Below the pieces are notes generated by a model that did no database searches, was not told where the DNA came from, and saw only the letters and a list, made by a program, of their open reading frames with translations. Of a DNA stretch of 7,719 nucleotides, positions 7,669 through 7,719 are shown piece after piece. Where the stretch lies: NCBI GenBank assembly GCA_015490695.1, contig WFXK01000334.1, positions 1-7,719 of the forward strand, read 5' to 3'. Source of the DNA: Bacteroidota bacterium (GTDB lineage: Bacteria > Bacteroidota > Bacteroidia > SpSt-205 > S141-50). The translations under genes were made by a program, and so were the position numbers. Within the stretch, counting starts at the first letter, position 1. Each line of letters opens with the position of its first letter.

Positions 7669-7719
7669 CTACAAGGATGCTAAGAAAAGCGATTGTAGAA
7701 TCAAGGCGTTGTTTCGTTC
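7669..7719 (-). CDS. End of upstream reading frame, probably the N-terminal portion of the same WD40 gene
   Basis: From the right edge the frame reads ERNNALILQSLFLASL and then TAG. It is in the same frame as the WD40 gene, separated from the TTG at 7654-7656 only by QQQT. SLFLA followed by a short polar stretch and then MLLALE is the usual helical linker before the propeller in STAND-WD40 proteins, from my memory of the family. These 16 codons therefore most likely belong to the same ancestral gene rather than to an unrelated one. The domains encoded further upstream cannot be seen. Confidence 0.55.
   Translation of the reverse strand, partial: ERNNALILQSLFLASL

Noticed and set aside
7669..7671. 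Genome-wide recoding of TAG as a sense codon
   Set aside because: The exported genes run 501, 671 and at least 879 codons without an in-frame TAG, which is not expected if TAG were a regular sense codon.

Overview
The window looks like a chromosome fragment of a Bacteroidota organism with roughly 40-45% G+C by eye. The main evidence is a C-terminal type IX secretion (T9SS) sorting domain, large exported proteins built from Ig-like and PKD-like modules, many Asp-Ser/Asp-Thr motifs of the Bacteroidota O-glycosylation type, and A-rich leaders without Shine-Dalgarno sequences. I cannot name a genus. All four supported genes lie on the minus strand, so transcription runs from high to low coordinates.

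Region 6265-7719: the C-terminal part of a large STAND-type WD40 protein. It has the linker helix that precedes the propeller in this family, eight WD40 blades of exactly 42 residues, a conserved post-propeller segment and a proline-rich tail. The reading frame is open to the window edge upstream, except for one in-frame TAG at 7669-7671. Family-like sequence continues on both sides of that codon. The gene is therefore nonsense-mutated, split, read through, or affected by a sequence error. Its N-terminal effector and ATPase domains, if any, lie outside the window.

Region 1-6242: after a gap of about 100 bases, three genes for exported proteins are tightly packed. The first is about 671 residues, with a signal peptide, a beta-rich N-terminal half, an Ig-like domain and a C-terminal dockerin-like module, but no visible sorting domain. 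The second (501 residues) overlaps it by ATGA. It has a signal peptide, an N-terminal beta-sandwich-like domain, three Ig/PKD-like domains and a T9SS type A sorting domain. The third starts 4 bases after the second. It repeats that N-terminal domain and continues as an array of Ig-like modules past the left edge, with at least 879 residues visible.

The three exported proteins probably form one translationally coupled unit that builds a cell-surface or secreted assembly. The dockerin-like end of the first protein and the shared domain of the other two suggest non-covalent docking, which is a hypothesis only. Nothing in the sequence links the WD40 gene functionally to them. No RNA genes, CRISPR arrays, insertion sequences or clear terminators were seen. 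The only non-coding stretches are short: about 100 bases at 6162-6264 and 4 bases at 2640-2643.
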